DNA from: Actinomycetota bacterium
Lineage (GTDB): Bacteria; Actinomycetota; Thermoleophilia; RBG-16-64-13
Direction: 5' to 3'
NCBI GenBank assembly: GCA_016278725.1
Contig: JADQBG010000004.1
Location: 21,034 to 85,033, forward strand
Length of the DNA stretch: 64,000 bases
A program made the translations under genes and the position numbers. The notes below the pieces were generated by a model, which searched no databases, had not been told where the DNA came from, and was given only the letters and a program-made list of their open reading frames with translations. This document shows, in pieces, positions 44,631-52,502 of the stretch. Numbering within the stretch: position 1 is the first letter of the stretch; the number at the start of each line of letters is the position of its first letter.

Positions 44631-44935
44631 CAGGCGGAGGTCCGCCTCACGCCGGCTGCGCGCAGGCAGCTATTCGATGCTCTTGGCCATCTTCGTCGGG
44701 ACGGCCGGCCGCGGCCCACCGGCTTCTCGACCGGGTTGAGGCGACCCCTTCCCGGCTCTCCGACTTTCCCCACTCGGGGCGTCCCATCCCGGAGTTCCCC
44801 GATCTGCCCTATCGCGAAGTGGTACTCGCCCCCTACCGCCTCTTCTATCGGGTGGTAGGGGAGACCGTGTGGGTCGTCGCGTTCTGGCACGATCGCCAGT
44901 TACCCGGGCCTCCACATGGCGGGGAGGCCGGCTAG
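44631..44935 (+). pseudogene. ParE/RelE-type toxin remnant, frameshifted and without a start
   Basis: Directly after the Phd stop, one frame reads AEVRLTPAARRQLFDALGHL and the next frame continues with AAHRLLDRVEATPSRLSDFP and GRPIPEFPDLPYREVVLAPY, then RLFYRVVGETVWVVAFWHDR to the stop at 44933. This is a ParE toxin with a frame change near 44700. No ATG, GTG or TTG is available for the first part, because a TAG (the antitoxin stop) is in the same frame. Probably inactive. Confidence 0.7.
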
Positions 44936-45004
44936 AGCCTAACGAACCGCCAGCCCTCCCGCAGCGCCTCCCTCTGCAGCCGCTCTACGTTTGTTGATCC
45001 TTGG

Positions 45005-45060
45005 CTTCCGGGTTCCGGCACCTAAGAAAAGCCCCGCACATAGCGGGGCTTGGCGTTTTC
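45005..45060 (+). repeat. tRNA-tail/terminator repeat (copy C)
   Basis: CTTCCGGGTTCCGGCACCTA, AGAAAAGCCCCGCA and AGCGGGGCTTGGCGTTTT match copies A and B in order and orientation; CACCTAAGAAAAGCCCCGCA is nearly identical to copy A. The T-loop part is more diverged. It lies 200 bases before an RHH antitoxin. Confidence 0.6.
45031..45058 (+). terminator. Rho-independent terminator
   Basis: GCCCCGC at 45031-45037 pairs with GCGGGGC at 45043-45049 around ACATA, followed by TTGGCGTTTT. The stem is perfect; the T-run is interrupted. Confidence 0.6.
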
Positions 45061-45067
45061 CGGATAG

Positions 45068-45099
45068 TGTCAGCGTTGACAGTTGTCACCCGTTTGTCA
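45068..45099. promoter_or_regulatory. Cluster of TGTCA/TGACA boxes
   Basis: TGTCA occurs at 45068, 45084 and 45095, and TGACA at 45077. The middle two form the palindrome TGACA-GT-TGTCA. Four boxes in 32 bases suggest an operator, perhaps for the antitoxin gene 160 bases downstream. Confidence 0.35.
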
Positions 45100-45257
45100 A
45101 GGCGCGGTCTGAGAGGATCTGGCGCCTTGGCCGAGACGGACGGACACGCCGAAGATCAATTATCGGTGGGGTTTGTAGCTGCGGCATGGGAGAAGTGTTC
45201 GCCGAGGCGGGCTCGCGGTATATTGGTGGCACGGCCTCTCGATGGGAAGGAGCCGCG

Positions 45258-45485
45258 GTGAACACGCCGCCCGAACAATGGAAAGAGTTGACGCTCAGGC
45301 TCAGCAGAGCCCAGCACGAGGAAATCAGGGCAGTGGCAGAAGCGGAGAACGTTCCAGTCTCTGAAGTGATCCGTGAGGCGATTTTCGAGCACGTGGAGAA
45401 GAAAAGGAAGGACGAGGCTTTCCGTGCCCGCCTTCGCGCCTCCATAGAGAGGAATCAAAGGATCCTCCGAAGACTCGCGGAGTAG
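45258..45485 (+). CDS. Ribbon-helix-helix antitoxin
   Basis: A 75-residue protein from GTG 45258 with GAAGGAG upstream. WKELTLRLSRAQHEEIRAVA and VPVSEVIREAIFEHVEKKRK form a strand-helix-helix CopG/Arc fold; a charged C-terminal helix (RASIERNQRILRRL) follows. The next gene, two bases later, is a Doc-type toxin remnant, so it is the antitoxin of that pair. Confidence 0.78.
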   Translation: MNTPPEQWKELTLRLSRAQHEEIRAVAEAENVPVSEVIREAIFEHVEKKRKDEAFRARLRASIERNQRILRRLAE

Positions 45486-45487
45486 TC

Positions 45488-45748
45488 GTGGTCGAGTATC
45501 TCGACCTAGCCGACTTTCTTCTTATAGTTGAGGAGGGGGTTGGACATGTGCCCGTCAAGTTGGACCTTGCAAGTTCCGCGCTCTCCGCTCCGGCGGCGGA
45601 GCGTTCCGAGTTGGAGGACGAAGACGAAGTGGTGGAGATGATAAACGGGGCGGCGGACGACTCTGTCAGCCCGGTCGAGTTCCACGAATGGGTTCGGTCC
45701 CGTCTGTTGCCGCCCTCTGATCTAGAAGCCGGTGGTTCCAGCAGTTAA
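45488..45748 (+). pseudogene. Doc/Fic-type toxin lacking its catalytic middle
   Basis: An 86-residue continuous frame. The start VEYLDLADFLLIVEEGVG is the usual N-terminus of Doc (death-on-curing) toxins, and EDEVVEMINGAADDSVSPVE and FHEWVRSRL are the usual C-terminus. The 50-60 residues between, which carry the Fic motif HPFxxGNKR, are absent, and a short acidic bridge is present instead. The protein cannot phosphorylate EF-Tu, so it should be non-toxic. The frame is preserved, as in the deleted IS3 transposase. Confidence 0.75.
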
Positions 45749-45839
45749 AGCGCAGCCGATGTACGCTTTGGCCCTGTCTTCCGGAGCGCGCCTCCCCTGC
45801 AGCCGCTCCATTGTCTTCCCGGCCGTGATGCTCCCGAGC

Positions 45840-46385
45840 CTACCGATCAGCAGGCCCCTTCGTCCCGGTATCGGTCGGCTGCTCTTCGACCACGGCGTGG
45901 CGCTCGACCACGCGGATGACCTCTTCGAGAAAGCGGCCGACCACGGCGCGCTCCTCTTCGCTCAGGGCCTCAGTTACCGTCATCATGTCCATAGCCATGG
46001 GCCAGATGTGCCGGCGAAGCTCCTCGGCCGCATGCTCCGTCCGGTGTAGGAGCAGCATCCGCCGGTCGCTGGGGTGGGGGGAGCGGATCATGTGCCCGCG
46101 CTCCGTGAGTCTGTCGGCCAGTGCGGTGACAGCGCCGGTGGTCAGATGGAGGCGCCGGGCCAACTCGCCCGGCGAGAGGTCGCCCTCCACGTCCAGGTGC
46201 TCGAGGGCCACGAGTTCGGCCGCGCTCACGCCCACCCGCGCCGCGTACGAGGCGCGCAGGTCGGCTAGTGACAGTCCCAGGCTGCGTACCGCCGCGGCCA
46301 GAGCGCGGGGGTCGTCCGTCCGCGCGGCCAGGGTGGTACCGGCCGGTAGGTCCCGATCATGTCTCTTGTCGACCGAATCACTCAA
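45840..46385 (-). CDS. MarR-family transcriptional regulator
   Basis: A 181-residue regulator. The winged helix reads VEGDLSPGELARRLHLTTGA, VTALADRLTERGHMIRSPHP and SDRRMLLLH, with the wing Asp-Arg-Arg of MarR proteins. Dimerisation helices flank it. It is divergent from the MMPL exporter at 46467, and the shared 81-base gap holds a long palindrome, so repression of the exporter and of itself is likely. Typical ligands are drugs or phenolic compounds. Confidence 0.9.
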   Translation of the reverse strand: MSDSVDKRHDRDLPAGTTLAARTDDPRALAAAVRSLGLSLADLRASYAARVGVSAAELVALEHLDVEGDLSPGELARRLHLTTGAVTALADRLTERGHMIRSPHPSDRRMLLLHRTEHAAEELRRHIWPMAMDMMTVTEALSEEERAVVGRFLEEVIRVVERHAVVEEQPTDTGTKGPADR

Positions 46386-46386
46386 T

Positions 46387-46419
46387 GGTTAAGTTATATA
46401 CTAATCTGATATCTTGACC
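46387..46419. promoter_or_regulatory. Candidate MarR operator
   Basis: GGTTAAGTTATAT and its near complement TGATATCTTGACC face each other across seven bases; ten of thirteen positions match. It sits two bases from the MarR start codon and 48 bases before the exporter gene. Confidence 0.55.
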
Positions 46420-46466
46420 GTCATGCGAGCACCTTACCCGCAGCTCCACCGGGAGGCAAGTCGATA

Positions 46467-48575
46467 ATGAGCATCTTCAACGGGGCCGTGCGCTTCATCA
46501 CCGGGCGGCGCACGAAGTGGCTCGTGTTGCTCTTTTGGGTCGCGGTGGCGGCCGCCTCGCTCCTGCCCGCGGCCCGGCTCGACTCTGTCACCACGAACGA
46601 CCAGAAGGGCTTCCTGCCACAGGGAGCCGAATCCGTCCGCGTCATCGACCTCCAGGAGCAGATCTCGGGTAACGAGGTGGTCCCCGCCCTGATCATCTTC
46701 AGGCGGGAGGGCGGCCTGCTCGACTCCGACCAGGCCCGCATCGACGAGGCGATCAGGCAGATCCAGGAACTTGGACTGCAGAGCGCCCGCGGGGTCTTCC
46801 GGGGAGCTCCCTCCTCCGACGGGCAGGCGGCCCTGCTCACGGTTCCCTTGGAGATTGACGACGACGTGGACGTCTTGTTGGCCGACACCCAGGCCCTGCG
46901 CGATGCCCTCGGCCAGGGAGAAGGCGGGCTCGAGATCCGGGTCACGGGACCGGCCGGCTTCGTGACCGATACGGTCGAGGTGTTCACGAACATAAACACC
47001 CAGCTCCTGCTGGCCAGCCTGGTCGTGGTGACCCTTCTCCTGCTCATCACCTACCGCAGCCCCTTCCTCTGGATCCTCCCGCTCATCGCCGTCGGCCTTT
47101 TCGCCGACATGCCCGCCCGGGCACTCGCCTACCTGCTCGCCCAGGCCGGGCTCACGGTGAGCGGGCAGGTGGCCGGAATAACCATCGTCCTGGTATTCGG
47201 GGCCGGCACCGACTACGCCCTGCTGCTGATCGCGCGCTACCGAGAGGAGCTACGCCGCATCCGGGACCGACACAAGGCCATGGCCCACGCCCTTCGTCAA
47301 GCGGGCCCGGCCATCCTGGCCTCCGGCTCCACCACCATGCTGGCCCTCCTCACCCTCCTGGCGGCCACGCTCGCGAACACGCGCGGACTCGGCCCCGTGG
47401 CCGCCATCAGCATCGCCTTGGCCGTGGGCGCCATGCTCACAGGGCTGCCCGCTCTGCTCTTGGCCTTTCCCCGTTGGATATTCTGGCCGCTCGTCCCCGC
47501 CTACGGCTCCCCCTCGCGTGAGGAGACGGGCGCCTGGGCCCGCCTGGGCGGCCTGCTCTTCGGGAAGTCGCTGATGCGCCGGCCGCTGGTCGTTGGCCTG
47601 GTCACGGCGGGGGTTCTCGTCGTCATGTCCCTGGGCCTCTTCTCGCTCGACACCAGGCTGAGCCAGCTCGATATCTTCCGAGGCTCGGTGGAGTCGGTGG
47701 AGGGGCAACGGCTTCTCGAGCAGTCCTATCCGCAGGGGCTGGCCGCACCCACGGAGGTGGTGGTCCCCGCCGGCCGGGAAGAGGAGGCGATGGCCGCCGC
47801 CCGTCAGGTGGAGGGAGTGGCGGAGGTCCTGCCCCAGAGCCTGCGGACCGGGGCCGAGTTCTCGTCCTTCCAGGTGGTTCTGGCCGCCGAGCCCTACAGC
47901 GATGCCGCCTGGACGACGGTCCAAGACCTGAGACGAGACCTGAAGGAGGCGGCCGGGGAAGAGGCCCTGGTGGGAGGACTCTCGGCGCAAAGCCTGGACA
48001 CCAACAAGGCCGCCGAGCGCGATTTTCTAGTGGTGGCGCCTTTGGTGCTCCTGGTGGTGCTCGTCATCCTGGGTCTCCTGCTCCGATCACTGGTCGCCCC
48101 GGTCCTGCTGGTGGGCACCGTGATCCTCTCCTTCACGGCCGCCATGGGGCTTAGCGTGGTCGTCTTCCAGCAACTCTTCGGCTACCAGGCCATGGACGCC
48201 AGCACGCCCCTGCTGGCTTTCGTGTTCCTCGTGGCCTTGGGGATCGACTACAACATCTTCCTAATGGCGCGCGTACGGGAGGAAGCCGCCCGCCTGGGCA
48301 CCCGGGCGGGGATGCTGCGGGGACTCGCCGTCACCGGAGGGGTCATCACCTCGGCGGGCCTGGTTCTCATGGGCACCTTCTCGATCCTGGCCGTCCTGCC
48401 TCTCGTCGTCTTGGTCCAGTTCGGCTTCATCGTGGCTGTGGGCGTGCTCCTCGACACCTTCGTGGTGCGGACGGTGCTCGTCCCTGCGCTGACCCTGGTG
48501 CTGGGCCCCCGCATCTGGTGGCCAAGCGCGTTGGCGGCACGCCCGGAGGAGCCTGTATCGGGAGAGGGGTCCTAG
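46467..48575 (+). CDS. MMPL/RND-family exporter
   Basis: A 702-residue membrane protein with the two-fold repeat of MMPL transporters: one helix near 20, five near 170-335, one near 370, and five near 515-680. Signature stretches are VFGAGTDYALLLIARYREEL and ALGIDYNIFLMARVREEA, the proton-relay GxxxDY motifs of MmpL/HpnN-type pumps. Soluble porter domains lie between helices 1-2 and 7-8. GGGAGG precedes ATG 46467. MarR control suggests export of a lipid or toxic compound. Confidence 0.92.
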   Translation: MSIFNGAVRFITGRRTKWLVLLFWVAVAAASLLPAARLDSVTTNDQKGFLPQGAESVRVIDLQEQISGNEVVPALIIFRREGGLLDSDQARIDEAIRQIQELGLQSARGVFRGAPSSDGQAALLTVPLEIDDDVDVLLADTQALRDALGQGEGGLEIRVTGPAGFVTDTVEVFTNINTQLLLASLVVVTLLLLITYRSPFLWILPLIAVGLFADMPARALAYLLAQAGLTVSGQVAGITIVLVFGAGTDYALLLIARYREELRRIRDRHKAMAHALRQAGPAILASGSTTMLALLTLLAATLANTRGLGPVAAISIALAVGAMLTGLPALLLAFPRWIFWPLVPAYGSPSREETGAWARLGGLLFGKSLMRRPLVVGLVTAGVLVVMSLGLFSLDTRLSQLDIFRGSVESVEGQRLLEQSYPQGLAAPTEVVVPAGREEEAMAAARQVEGVAEVLPQSLRTGAEFSSFQVVLAAEPYSDAAWTTVQDLRRDLKEAAGEEALVGGLSAQSLDTNKAAERDFLVVAPLVLLVVLVILGLLLRSLVAPVLLVGTVILSFTAAMGLSVVVFQQLFGYQAMDASTPLLAFVFLVALGIDYNIFLMARVREEAARLGTRAGMLRGLAVTGGVITSAGLVLMGTFSILAVLPLVVLVQFGFIVAVGVLLDTFVVRTVLVPALTLVLGPRIWWPSALAARPEEPVSGEGS

Positions 48576-48720
48576 CCCTTAGCAGGCACGTCGAGTAGGA
48601 GCATTGGCCGCCTCTCCCTCCGGGTCCGATCCGCGGGCTGTGAACGGGGGGGCCTCTTGTTCCGGGTCGCCCCCGAAAGAACGGGCTGGCCCGAACTCCG
48701 GGCGTCCTATTCTGCCGTCT

Positions 48721-48927
48721 CTACGACACCTTCCGCTTGAAGATCAGCACGTGTCCGTCTTTCTCTCTGTGCAGGTTCTGGTCGGGCAGCAGCCAGACGA
48801 AATCCCAGCCCTCCGCTCCCATCTCGTTCAGACGTTTCTCGAGCGCGGATCTATCCAGTTCCTCGGACTTTCGTCCGAGGAGCCCACCTGTCTGGACATG
48901 CGTTATGTATTCGAACTGGTCCGCCAT
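48721..48927 (-). CDS. DUF4177 small protein
   Basis: A 68-residue protein from ATG 48927 with GGGAGG upstream. FEYITHVQTGGL opens it, and LEKRLNEMGAEGWDFVWLLP followed by GHVLIFKRK is the typical DUF4177 ending. Function of the family is unknown. Confidence 0.75.
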   Translation of the reverse strand: MADQFEYITHVQTGGLLGRKSEELDRSALEKRLNEMGAEGWDFVWLLPDQNLHREKDGHVLIFKRKVS

Positions 48928-49049
48928 GCCGGCCTCCCTCGTTACGCAATTCCTCTGCACCTGAAATCATCTCCGGTATCGAAAAGGGTGAATCGGAGTG
49001 CGGCGCGTTAACATCGCGCTGACGCAAGACATCATGGGATGGGGGAACG

Positions 49050-49859
49050 ATGGGCAGCGAGCCAAATCACACAGCCGGAGATCTGGTCGTCACGGAGCGG
49101 GCGGGCACGGTCCTTCAAATCAGGATGAACAGCCCGAAGACCAGGAACGCGCTGTCGATGGAGATGATGCACGCCCTGGAAGGGGCTATCGCCTCAGCCC
49201 GGGCGGACGAGGCGGCGCGGGTCGTGGTGCTAACGGGAACCGGCCCGGTCTTCTCCGCCGGACACGACCTCAAGGAGCTTCACGCCAAAAAGAGCGAGGA
49301 GTTCTACGCGCGCACCTTCAGCACGTTGACCGGCATCATGCTGGCCCTCACCCGCCTGGACAAGCCGGTCATCGCCAAGGTCCAGGGCGCAGCCGCGGCG
49401 GCCGGCTGCCAACTCGTCGCCACCTGTGACCTCGCCGTCGCCGCAAGAGACGTCTGGTTTGCGACCCCGGGCATCGACGTGGGCCTCTTCTGCACGACGC
49501 CCGGGGTGGCCCTTACCCGCAACCTTCAGTTCAAGCACGCTATGGAGATGTTGCTGACCGGCGGCCGGATTGACGCCGAGCGCGCCTACGAGATGGGACT
49601 GGTCAACCGGGTCGTCGCCGCGGAGGAGCTCGACGAGGCGGTGGCCGAGCTGGCCAGCGTCATCGCAGAGAAGCCCGCCGCAGTAGTGGCCATGGGCAAG
49701 CGCGCGGTCTACGAGCAGCTCGGAATGGGTTTGGCCGACGCCTACCGCTACGCGGAAACCGTCATGACCGAGAACGCGCTGGGCCGGGACGGCCAGGAGG
49801 GCCTGGCCGCCTTCGCCCAGAAGCGGAAGCCGGCCTGGAGAGACCCAGCCGACGGTTGA
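49050..49859 (+). CDS. Enoyl-CoA hydratase/isomerase (crotonase family)
   Basis: A 269-residue crotonase protein. LQIRMNSPKTRNALSMEMMH opens the fold, VFSAGHDLKELHAK forms the first oxyanion-hole loop, KVQGAAAAAGCQLVATCDLA the second, followed by FATPGIDVGLFCTTPGVALT. It resembles the enoyl-CoA hydratase domain proteins with Asp in SAGHDLKE. It would act on acyl-CoA in fatty-acid or related breakdown. ATG 49050 follows GGGGGAACG. It stands alone beside the hydrogenase operon. Confidence 0.88.
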   Translation: MGSEPNHTAGDLVVTERAGTVLQIRMNSPKTRNALSMEMMHALEGAIASARADEAARVVVLTGTGPVFSAGHDLKELHAKKSEEFYARTFSTLTGIMLALTRLDKPVIAKVQGAAAAAGCQLVATCDLAVAARDVWFATPGIDVGLFCTTPGVALTRNLQFKHAMEMLLTGGRIDAERAYEMGLVNRVVAAEELDEAVAELASVIAEKPAAVVAMGKRAVYEQLGMGLADAYRYAETVMTENALGRDGQEGLAAFAQKRKPAWRDPADG

Positions 49860-49937
49860 TCGGGGGCGCGTTCTACGGGGGGTCCGGCCGCTAGGAGGCC
49901 AAACCGGACACCGGCGCGCGGCGCACACCCGGCGTAA

Positions 49938-50390
49938 TCAGGCGCCGAACAGGCCCACCAACTGGAGCTGGACGTCCCGTAGCCGCAGGGAAACCAACTC
50001 CGAAACCTGCTGCATGACGCGGTAGCCGACCGCCGGGTTGTCGTCGAAGGTTCGGCGCAGGTCCTCCGAGGGCAGCACGGCGATTTGGCAGGCGGTCAGG
50101 GCCCGAGCCGCGGAGGTGAAGGTGAAGGGCGGCACGAGGCCCGACCAGGCGAACATCTCACCCGGGTCGACCGTCCCGATGGTCAGCCGGCGGTTTCCGC
50201 CGAGATCCAGCTGGAGCGCGATGCGGCCTTCGAGCAGTATGCAGATGCCGTACGCCTGCTCGTGCTCGCCGAAGACCTGTTCGCCCTCGGCGTAGGTCCG
50301 CCGGATGGCCATGTCTGCGAGGAGGGCCCGGTCGTCCTCATCCAGCAGCCGGAAGAGCTGCGAGTCCTCCAACACCGTGTTCATTGTCAT
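49938..50390 (-). CDS. Cyclic-nucleotide-binding-domain protein without HTH
   Basis: A 150-residue protein starting at ATG 50390, overlapping the hydrogenase large-subunit stop by four bases. Residues about 10-125 are a Crp/Fnr-type cNMP fold (RRTYAEGEQVFGEHEQAYGI, then DPGEMFAWSGLVPPFTFTSA and ALTACQIAVLPSEDLRR). It ends with the dimerisation helix and has no DNA-binding domain. Similar proteins end group 3b hydrogenase operons in other bacteria. It may sense redox state or a nucleotide and control hydrogenase activity. Confidence 0.85.
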   Translation of the reverse strand: MTMNTVLEDSQLFRLLDEDDRALLADMAIRRTYAEGEQVFGEHEQAYGICILLEGRIALQLDLGGNRRLTIGTVDPGEMFAWSGLVPPFTFTSAARALTACQIAVLPSEDLRRTFDDNPAVGYRVMQQVSELVSLRLRDVQLQLVGLFGA

Positions 50391-51724
50391 AGCGCCTCCT
50401 CCCCTCGCCGCAACGGACGTAGCGGGGCGGTCCCGGCCTGCCGGACGTCTATCAAGTGGGTAGAGCACGAGATGCAGGGATCGTATGCCCGGACGAGCAT
50501 CTCCATGGCGAGTTCCGCCTTGCCCGTGCCCTGCGGGAGGACCCGGGGAGCGAGTTCCCACATGTCCTCCTCGAGGTTGGCGAGATTCTGGCCCGTGGGG
50601 ATGATCAGGTTGGCTTCGGTTATGCGGCCCTCCCGGTCGACGCCGTACTCGTGGTAGAGCGTGCCCCGGGGGACCTCCACGGCGCCGATGCCCCGGCCCT
50701 CCTTGGCCTCCACGAGGGGCACGTCCTCGCTCAGACCGTTATCGAGGAGTTGTGAGAGGAGCCGCCGCGAATCGTCCACGCAATGGACGGTCTCGACGAT
50801 CTGGGCGAGGGTGTTCGCATAAGGATTGTGGACCAGCTCGTCGAGGCGCAGCCTCTCGGCCGCGGCCTTGGCTCCGTCACTCAGGTTCTGCCTGCCGTTG
50901 TTGTACCGGGCGAGGGCGCCGACCATGAACGAGGCGGCGTCGGTCGACACGTGCTTGGCGGAAGAGTGGTCGACGACCCGTTCCTTGACCTTCTCGCGGT
51001 AGTGGCGAACCGGGGTTATGTCCCCTCGGGAGGAGAGGATCAGATCGCCGAAGAAGGCGTACCGGCCCTCGGCCTTGAGCGAGAGGTACTCAGTCTCGCG
51101 CTCGAAATCGGGCATCTCCAGGCCGGCGAAGAGCTCGACCGTCGCGTCCATGTCGTCCATGGCTTCGTCGAGCCGGCGCCGGAGATCCCGCAGTCCGTGG
51201 GGGTCCGGCAGCTTGCCGAAACCGCCGACGATGGCGGCCACCTGGTGGACCGCGCGTCCCCCGATGGTCTCGCACATGTCGTTGCCCAGCTTCTTCATAC
51301 GCAGCGCCCGCTTGACCACGTCCGGCTTGGTTTCCACGAGGCGGATGGCGCTGTCCACCCCGAAGAAGTCCGGGGCGACGAGGAAATAGGCGTGAAGCAC
51401 GTGGCTCTGGATGGTTTCCCCGTGCAGCAGCAGTTGCCGGAGCAGGGTCGTCTGGTCGCTCGGGGTGACGCCCAGCGCGTTCTCCAGAGCCGAGATGGAG
51501 GCCAGCACATGGCCATTCGAGCAGATGCCGCAGATGCGGGAGGTGATGAGGGGAGCCTCCTCGAAGGGGCGGCCCCGGAGCATCGCCTCGAAGAACCGCG
51601 GAGGCTCGGTCACCTCGAAACGCACGTTCTTCACCTGCTCGCCATCGGCCTCGACGACTATGTTGCCGTGGCCCTCGACCCGGGATACGTAGTCGACGTT
51701 GACATCGAGGGTCTTCTTAGCCAT
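50387..51724 (-). CDS. NiFe hydrogenase large subunit (group 3b type)
   Basis: A 445-residue catalytic subunit. RICGICSNGH (L1, near residue 63) and DPCISCSTH (L2, near 418) supply the four cysteines of the NiFe centre. The C-terminus after DPCxxCxxH is the part normally cleaved by a maturation protease. Length and subunit partners fit the cytoplasmic bidirectional NADP-linked group 3b (sulfhydrogenase) enzymes. The ATG overlaps the small-subunit gene end. No hyp maturation genes are in the window. Confidence 0.93.
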   Translation of the reverse strand: MAKKTLDVNVDYVSRVEGHGNIVVEADGEQVKNVRFEVTEPPRFFEAMLRGRPFEEAPLITSRICGICSNGHVLASISALENALGVTPSDQTTLLRQLLLHGETIQSHVLHAYFLVAPDFFGVDSAIRLVETKPDVVKRALRMKKLGNDMCETIGGRAVHQVAAIVGGFGKLPDPHGLRDLRRRLDEAMDDMDATVELFAGLEMPDFERETEYLSLKAEGRYAFFGDLILSSRGDITPVRHYREKVKERVVDHSSAKHVSTDAASFMVGALARYNNGRQNLSDGAKAAAERLRLDELVHNPYANTLAQIVETVHCVDDSRRLLSQLLDNGLSEDVPLVEAKEGRGIGAVEVPRGTLYHEYGVDREGRITEANLIIPTGQNLANLEEDMWELAPRVLPQGTGKAELAMEMLVRAYDPCISCSTHLIDVRQAGTAPLRPLRRGEEAL

Positions 51725-52502
51725 CGGGTGCCTCCCGCCGGCCGGCGGTGCCCTCGCGGTAGCCGTTGTAGAGGGCGTAGTCGGCCGCTATCTGTTCGGG
51801 CGTCTTGCCCCGCTTCTCGAGCAAGGCCTCGAGCGAGGGCTCGTTGGGGTCGTCCGCCGGTCCGCGGCAGCCGTAACAGCGGCTGCCATAGGTGGGGCAC
51901 AGGGCCCCGCACCCCGCACGCGTGACGGCGCCCAGGCAGGTCTCTCCGCGATCGAAGGCGCAGACGTTCTCCTTCATGCGGCATTCCACGCAGACCGAAT
52001 ACGGGGGAATCGGGGGCTTCTTGCCGATCAGCAGCGCGGTCAGGGTGTGCAGGAACTCATCTTTTTCGATGGGGCAGCCGAGGACGTGGAAGTCGACGTC
52101 GATGACCGCGTCCACCGGCTTGACGGGAACCGAGGGGAAGAGCGCGGCCTTGGCGCCGTACACGAGCTCCGAGGCGGCCTCGACGTCACCCGAGTTCTTG
52201 AGTCCGGGGATTCCGACCGGGTAGGCGCAGGAGCCGATGGTCCCGACGATGGCTGCCTTCTCGCGAATCTCGAGCAGCTTCTGCTCGTCGCTCGCTCGGG
52301 TGACGGCTCCCTCTATCAGCGCGAGGTCGTAGTCCTCTGAGGTGTTGCTCATCGCCTCCTTGAAGTAGGCGAATTCGATTAGCTGGAGCACGTCGACGAG
52401 CTCGTCTTCGAGGTTAAGTATCTGCAGCTGGCATCCCGCGCAGGAGGCCAGCTCGAACACCGCCACCCGCGGCTTCTTCAGAGCCGGGAGGTTTTCGTAC
52501 AT
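51717..52502 (-). CDS. NiFe hydrogenase small subunit
   Basis: A 261-residue FeS subunit from ATG 52502 (overlapping the upstream stop). Proximal-cluster cysteines appear in ELASCAGCQL, VGTIGSCAYP and VLGCPIEKDE; further clusters use CVECRMKENVC and CLGAVTRAGCGALCPTYGSR with CYGC. It has no Tat signal, so the enzyme is cytoplasmic. A longer frame from 52847 is a shadow overlapping the gamma gene. Confidence 0.92.
   Translation of the reverse strand: MYENLPALKKPRVAVFELASCAGCQLQILNLEDELVDVLQLIEFAYFKEAMSNTSEDYDLALIEGAVTRASDEQKLLEIREKAAIVGTIGSCAYPVGIPGLKNSGDVEAASELVYGAKAALFPSVPVKPVDAVIDVDFHVLGCPIEKDEFLHTLTALLIGKKPPIPPYSVCVECRMKENVCAFDRGETCLGAVTRAGCGALCPTYGSRCYGCRGPADDPNEPSLEALLEKRGKTPEQIAADYALYNGYREGTAGRREAPDG

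Noticed and set aside
50783..51925. Plus-strand open frame of 380 codons
   Set aside because: Antisense to the hydrogenase large subunit, which has complete NiFe motifs.
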